From Bacteroidota bacterium (GTDB lineage Bacteria > Bacteroidota > Bacteroidia > Bacteroidales > JAAYUG01): a stretch of DNA of 10,194 nt. Positions 7,726-10,194 of this stretch are shown one piece after another. Numbering within the stretch: position 1 is the first letter of the stretch; every line of letters begins with the position of its first letter. The notes beneath the pieces were generated by a model. The model was not told where the DNA came from. It was given only the letters and a program-made list of their open reading frames with translations, and made no database searches. Position numbers and translations under genes: made by a program. Location of the stretch: NCBI GenBank assembly GCA_021812865.1, contig JAKAMP010000051.1, forward strand, positions 1-10,194, read 5' to 3'.

Positions 7726-9699
7726 ATGAAACGCCTGATCTTAATCCTGACAATTGCATTCAATATATATTCCGGTTATGCCCAGCAGAAAGTGGTTGTG
7801 GATGCCTCCAGACCGATAGCAAAGATCCAACCAACCATGTGGGGTCTCTTTTTCGAGGATATCAACTTCGCTGCCGATGGCGGACTGTATGCCGAACTGG
7901 TCAAGAACCGGTCGTTCGAGTTCGACGAGCCGATGATGGGCTGGGAATTGACTGCTTACAACGATTCCATCGGAAGGATATTCATCTTTCGCGACGAAAC
8001 CAAAACCAATGCGCATTACATCAGACTGCAGTGTAACGTGGATAACACAGATTTCGGTGTAGTCAACGAAGGCTTCAGGGGAATAGGGCTCAGGGCTGGA
8101 AATCCTTATGATTTCTCAATCCTCGCCCGGAGCATACAGAACGGCAATGCCAGGCTGAACATCCGCTTGCTCAACCACGACGGTAAAACCCTGGCACAAA
8201 CTGAAATTACGGTGAATTCAGGTGAATGGAAAAAATATTCTGCTGCCCTCACCCCTGCATCTACGGAAGAAAAAGCATCTCTTTCGGTTGCCCTCCAGGG
8301 AAAATCCACCGTCGATATCGATATGGTTTCCCTTTTCCCACGCGATACCTGGAAGAACAGACCGAATGTACTAAGGAAGGACCTGGTGCAGATGCTGGCG
8401 GACATGAAACCCGGATTCATCCGTTTTCCCGGCGGCTGCATCGTGGAAGGCCGCACCCTGCTGAGCCGTTACCAATGGAAAAACACGGTGGGCAACCCTG
8501 CCGACCGTAAGCTGATCATCAACCGGTGGAACACCGAATTCAAAAACAGGCTAACACCCGATTATTATCAGTCATACGGATTGGGTTTTTTCGAATATTT
8601 TCTTCTGGCAGAGGACATCGGCGCCGAACCCCTCCCCGTAATGAACTGTGGTATGGCCTGCCAGTTCAATACCAGTGAGCTGGCCCCGATGGAGAACCTC
8701 GATCCGTATGTGCAGGATGTGCTTGACCTGATTGAATTCGCCAATGGCGACACCACCTCTGAATGGGGGAAGTTGCGGGCTTCCATGGGACACCCGGCAC
8801 CCTTCCATCTTAAAATGGTAGGTATAGGCAACGAACAATGGGGCCCACAGTATTTTGAAAGATATAAAGTCTTCGCCGAAGCCATTCATCGCAAATATCC
8901 CGGCATCAGGCTTGTCTCAGGTGCAGGACCTTTTCCCGGAGGAGAGGATTTTAATTATGCCTGGAAACAGCTTCGACATCTGAATGCCGACTTGGTGGAT
9001 GAACACTATTACAGTAGTCCGAAGTGGTTTTTACAAAATGCCACACGATATGATTCCTATGACCGTAAAGGGCCCAAGGTCTTCGCGGGCGAATATGCCG
9101 CTCACGACCCACGGGCAAAGGCCCCAGAGCTGAAAAATAACTGGGAAGCGTCACTCGCTGAGGCTGCATTTATGACCGGGTTGGAACGAAATGCCGATGT
9201 AGTATTCATGGCTTCGTATGCCCCCCTGTTTGCCAACGCTGAGGCATGGCAGTGGACTCCCGACCTCATCTGGTTCAATGGCCTTGCAGCCTTTGGAACA
9301 CCCAACTATTATGTTCAGAAAATGTTCTCCTCCAACCGCGGAACAGAAGTTCTGCCAGCCCTTTCCAACGGAAAGCCCATCGCAGGCCAGGACAGTCTGT
9401 ATATTTCAGCTTGTATAGACAGCAGTACTGACAAGGGCTCAGAGGAGATCATTTTAAAGATGGTCAATGTGTCCTCCCGCCCTGCCCACCTCGATATTAC
9501 ACTTAACGGGGTGAAAAGAACCGACAATAAGGCCATGCTGGAAGTACTGTCATCCGGGGATCCCCTGGCAGTGAACTCATTCAGCACACCAACCGCCATT
9601 GCCCCTGTAGACAAAACCATGGATACAAAAGGCCGGTCAATTGAAATCATATTGGACGCAAATTCCCTCACCCTACTAAAAGTTCACTGCAAAAGATAA
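7726..9699 (+). CDS. GH51 alpha-L-arabinofuranosidase with inserted CBM4-like domain, exported
   Basis: This 657-residue enzyme should release terminal alpha-L-arabinofuranose from plant glycans with retention. The ATG at 7726 gives a type I signal peptide (Lys2-Arg3, hydrophobic 4-15, likely cleavage near Ala19-Gln20), so a periplasmic location is inferred. The GH51 N-terminal motif MWGLFFEDINFAADGGLYAELVKNR lies around residues 38-62. Residues about 68-205 form a beta-rich insertion resembling a CBM4/9 carbohydrate-binding domain, as in many Bacteroidota GH51 proteins. The barrel resumes with FIRFPGGCIVEG at 231-242. Glu370 in GIGNEQWG is the expected acid/base and Glu456 in VFAGEYAAH the expected nucleophile. 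A C-terminal beta-sandwich runs from about residue 535 to the end. It is the last gene of the + strand cluster, 43 bases after the GH95 gene and just before a strong hairpin. Some GH51 members are endoglucanases, but the arabinofuranosidase motifs make that less likely. Confidence 0.93.
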   Translation: MKRLILILTIAFNIYSGYAQQKVVVDASRPIAKIQPTMWGLFFEDINFAADGGLYAELVKNRSFEFDEPMMGWELTAYNDSIGRIFIFRDETKTNAHYIRLQCNVDNTDFGVVNEGFRGIGLRAGNPYDFSILARSIQNGNARLNIRLLNHDGKTLAQTEITVNSGEWKKYSAALTPASTEEKASLSVALQGKSTVDIDMVSLFPRDTWKNRPNVLRKDLVQMLADMKPGFIRFPGGCIVEGRTLLSRYQWKNTVGNPADRKLIINRWNTEFKNRLTPDYYQSYGLGFFEYFLLAEDIGAEPLPVMNCGMACQFNTSELAPMENLDPYVQDVLDLIEFANGDTTSEWGKLRASMGHPAPFHLKMVGIGNEQWGPQYFERYKVFAEAIHRKYPGIRLVSGAGPFPGGEDFNYAWKQLRHLNADLVDEHYYSSPKWFLQNATRYDSYDRKGPKVFAGEYAAHDPRAKAPELKNNWEASLAEAAFMTGLERNADVVFMASYAPLFANAEAWQWTPDLIWFNGLAAFGTPNYYVQKMFSSNRGTEVLPALSNGKPIAGQDSLYISACIDSSTDKGSEEIILKMVNVSSRPAHLDITLNGVKRTDNKAMLEVLSSGDPLAVNSFSTPTAIAPVDKTMDTKGRSIEIILDANSLTLLKVHCKR

Positions 9700-9729
9700 A
9701 GCCTGTTGGTCAGAATCGTCCCAAAAATA

Positions 9730-9768
9730 AAATCCCTGTATTCCCTCATCCGGGGAATCCAGGGATTT
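9730..9768. terminator. Probable bidirectional rho-independent terminator
   Basis: AAATCCCTG at 9730-9738 pairs perfectly with CAGGGATTT at 9760-9768. Inside it, ATTCCC at 9740-9745 pairs with GGGAAT at 9753-9758, leaving a single T/C mismatch between the two helices and a 7-base loop. The total is 15 base pairs. TTTT follows at 9771-9774 on the + strand. An A-rich stretch at 9723-9732 precedes it, which reads as a T-run on the - strand. It sits 31 bases after the GH51 stop and 26 bases past the stop of the convergent GH31 gene, so it can end both transcripts. Confidence 0.85.
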
Positions 9769-9793
9769 CCTTTTATAATGTATTTGAGCGATT

Positions 9794-10194
9794 CTATAAT
9801 TGAACGGACTGCTGCTCTCCCTTGTAAAATACAGTCTTGTCAGCCGATGAAGTAATCTCCAGGCCCTTGCCCTTCTCCTGGTTCACCAGCACGATGCGGA
9901 ACGTCCTTGCCTCGAGCATACCCGGGAAGGTACCCTGTCTCTGGCCGATCGTCAATGTATGCTGTGTATCGTTCCAGTGAAAGTGTATAGTTGCATATAC
10001 ACCCTTCTCGTAATCGTAATTGACGTTTTCATCTCCGTACAACACGAAGTCGGCATCATCGCCGCGATAGATGCGAATCTCCAGCGGATCAACGGGCCGC
10101 TCGGTGGCGTACTCGAGGAATGGACCCATAGGAACGATCGAACCAGCTTTCACATATAGCGGGAGGGTTTCGATAGGCGCCGGTGCATCGATAG
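9794..10194 (-). CDS. GH31 family alpha-glycosidase, C-terminal fragment (likely alpha-xylosidase; 5' end outside window)
   Basis: Only the last 132 codons are present, read on the minus strand from the right edge to a TAG at 9796-9794. The GTG at 10153 is an internal Val codon, since the frame continues upstream as PIETLPLYVKAGSIVP. That stretch is a family signature at the end of the GH31 catalytic region and start of the C-terminal beta domains. It is followed by MGPFLEYATERPVDPLEIRIYRG, LYGDENVNYDYEKGVYATI (the acidic-aromatic repeat of the distal DUF5110-type domain) and GQRQGTFPGM. This pattern resembles Bacteroidota GH31 enzymes annotated as alpha-xylosidases, but alpha-glucosidases share it. 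The catalytic aspartates lie outside the window, so the specificity is a guess from similarity and from the fucosidase and arabinosidase neighbours. The gene converges on the GH51 gene and is therefore not part of the same transcript. Confidence 0.88.
   Translation of the reverse strand, partial: IDAPAPIETLPLYVKAGSIVPMGPFLEYATERPVDPLEIRIYRGDDADFVLYGDENVNYDYEKGVYATIHFHWNDTQHTLTIGQRQGTFPGMLEARTFRIVLVNQEKGKGLEITSSADKTVFYKGEQQSVQL

Noticed and set aside
1..10194. tRNA or rRNA genes, CRISPR arrays, insertion sequences, attachment sites
   Set aside because: Read through for these; I saw no regularly spaced repeats, transposase-like frame, or tRNA-like fold. The space outside the genes is small apart from 1768-2117.

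Overview
The window reads as a carbohydrate-utilisation locus of a Gram-negative Bacteroidota, probably of the Bacteroidales type. Supporting this are a DUF5686 protein (a family concentrated in that phylum), three glycoside hydrolases with signal peptides ending in A-Q near residue 20-24, and starts without strong Shine-Dalgarno sequences. Base composition looks balanced. All main genes recognised by family are ordinary members of known families, and I found no previously undescribed system.

Layout: (1) 1-1767, + strand: the C-terminal part of a DUF5686 protein, cut by the left edge and probably unrelated to the sugar genes. (2) 1768-2117: a gap of about 350 bases with no convincing gene. 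(3) 2118-9699, + strand: five closely spaced genes (gaps of 15, 34, 35 and 43 bases) that look like one operon: a FucP-type L-fucose permease, an L-rhamnose-mutarotase-family protein, a GH29 alpha-L-fucosidase, a GH95 alpha-L-fucosidase and a GH51 alpha-L-arabinofuranosidase. (4) 9730-9768: a strong imperfect hairpin between convergent genes, a probable bidirectional terminator. (5) 9794-10194, - strand: the C-terminal end of a GH31 enzyme (alpha-xylosidase or alpha-glucosidase), cut by the right edge.

Inferred working model: the three exported hydrolases act in the periplasm on branched plant oligosaccharides. GH29 and GH95 remove terminal L-fucose by different mechanisms and GH51 removes L-arabinofuranose. 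Free L-fucose would enter the cytoplasm through the proton-coupled permease, and the mutarotase would equilibrate its anomers for catabolism. GH31 could remove exposed alpha-xylose. This enzyme mix fits fucosylated or arabinosylated xyloglucan, or complex glucuronoarabinoxylan or pectin side chains. No SusC/SusD pair, regulator, or fucose isomerase, kinase or aldolase lies inside the window, so the substrate and the downstream route are not shown.
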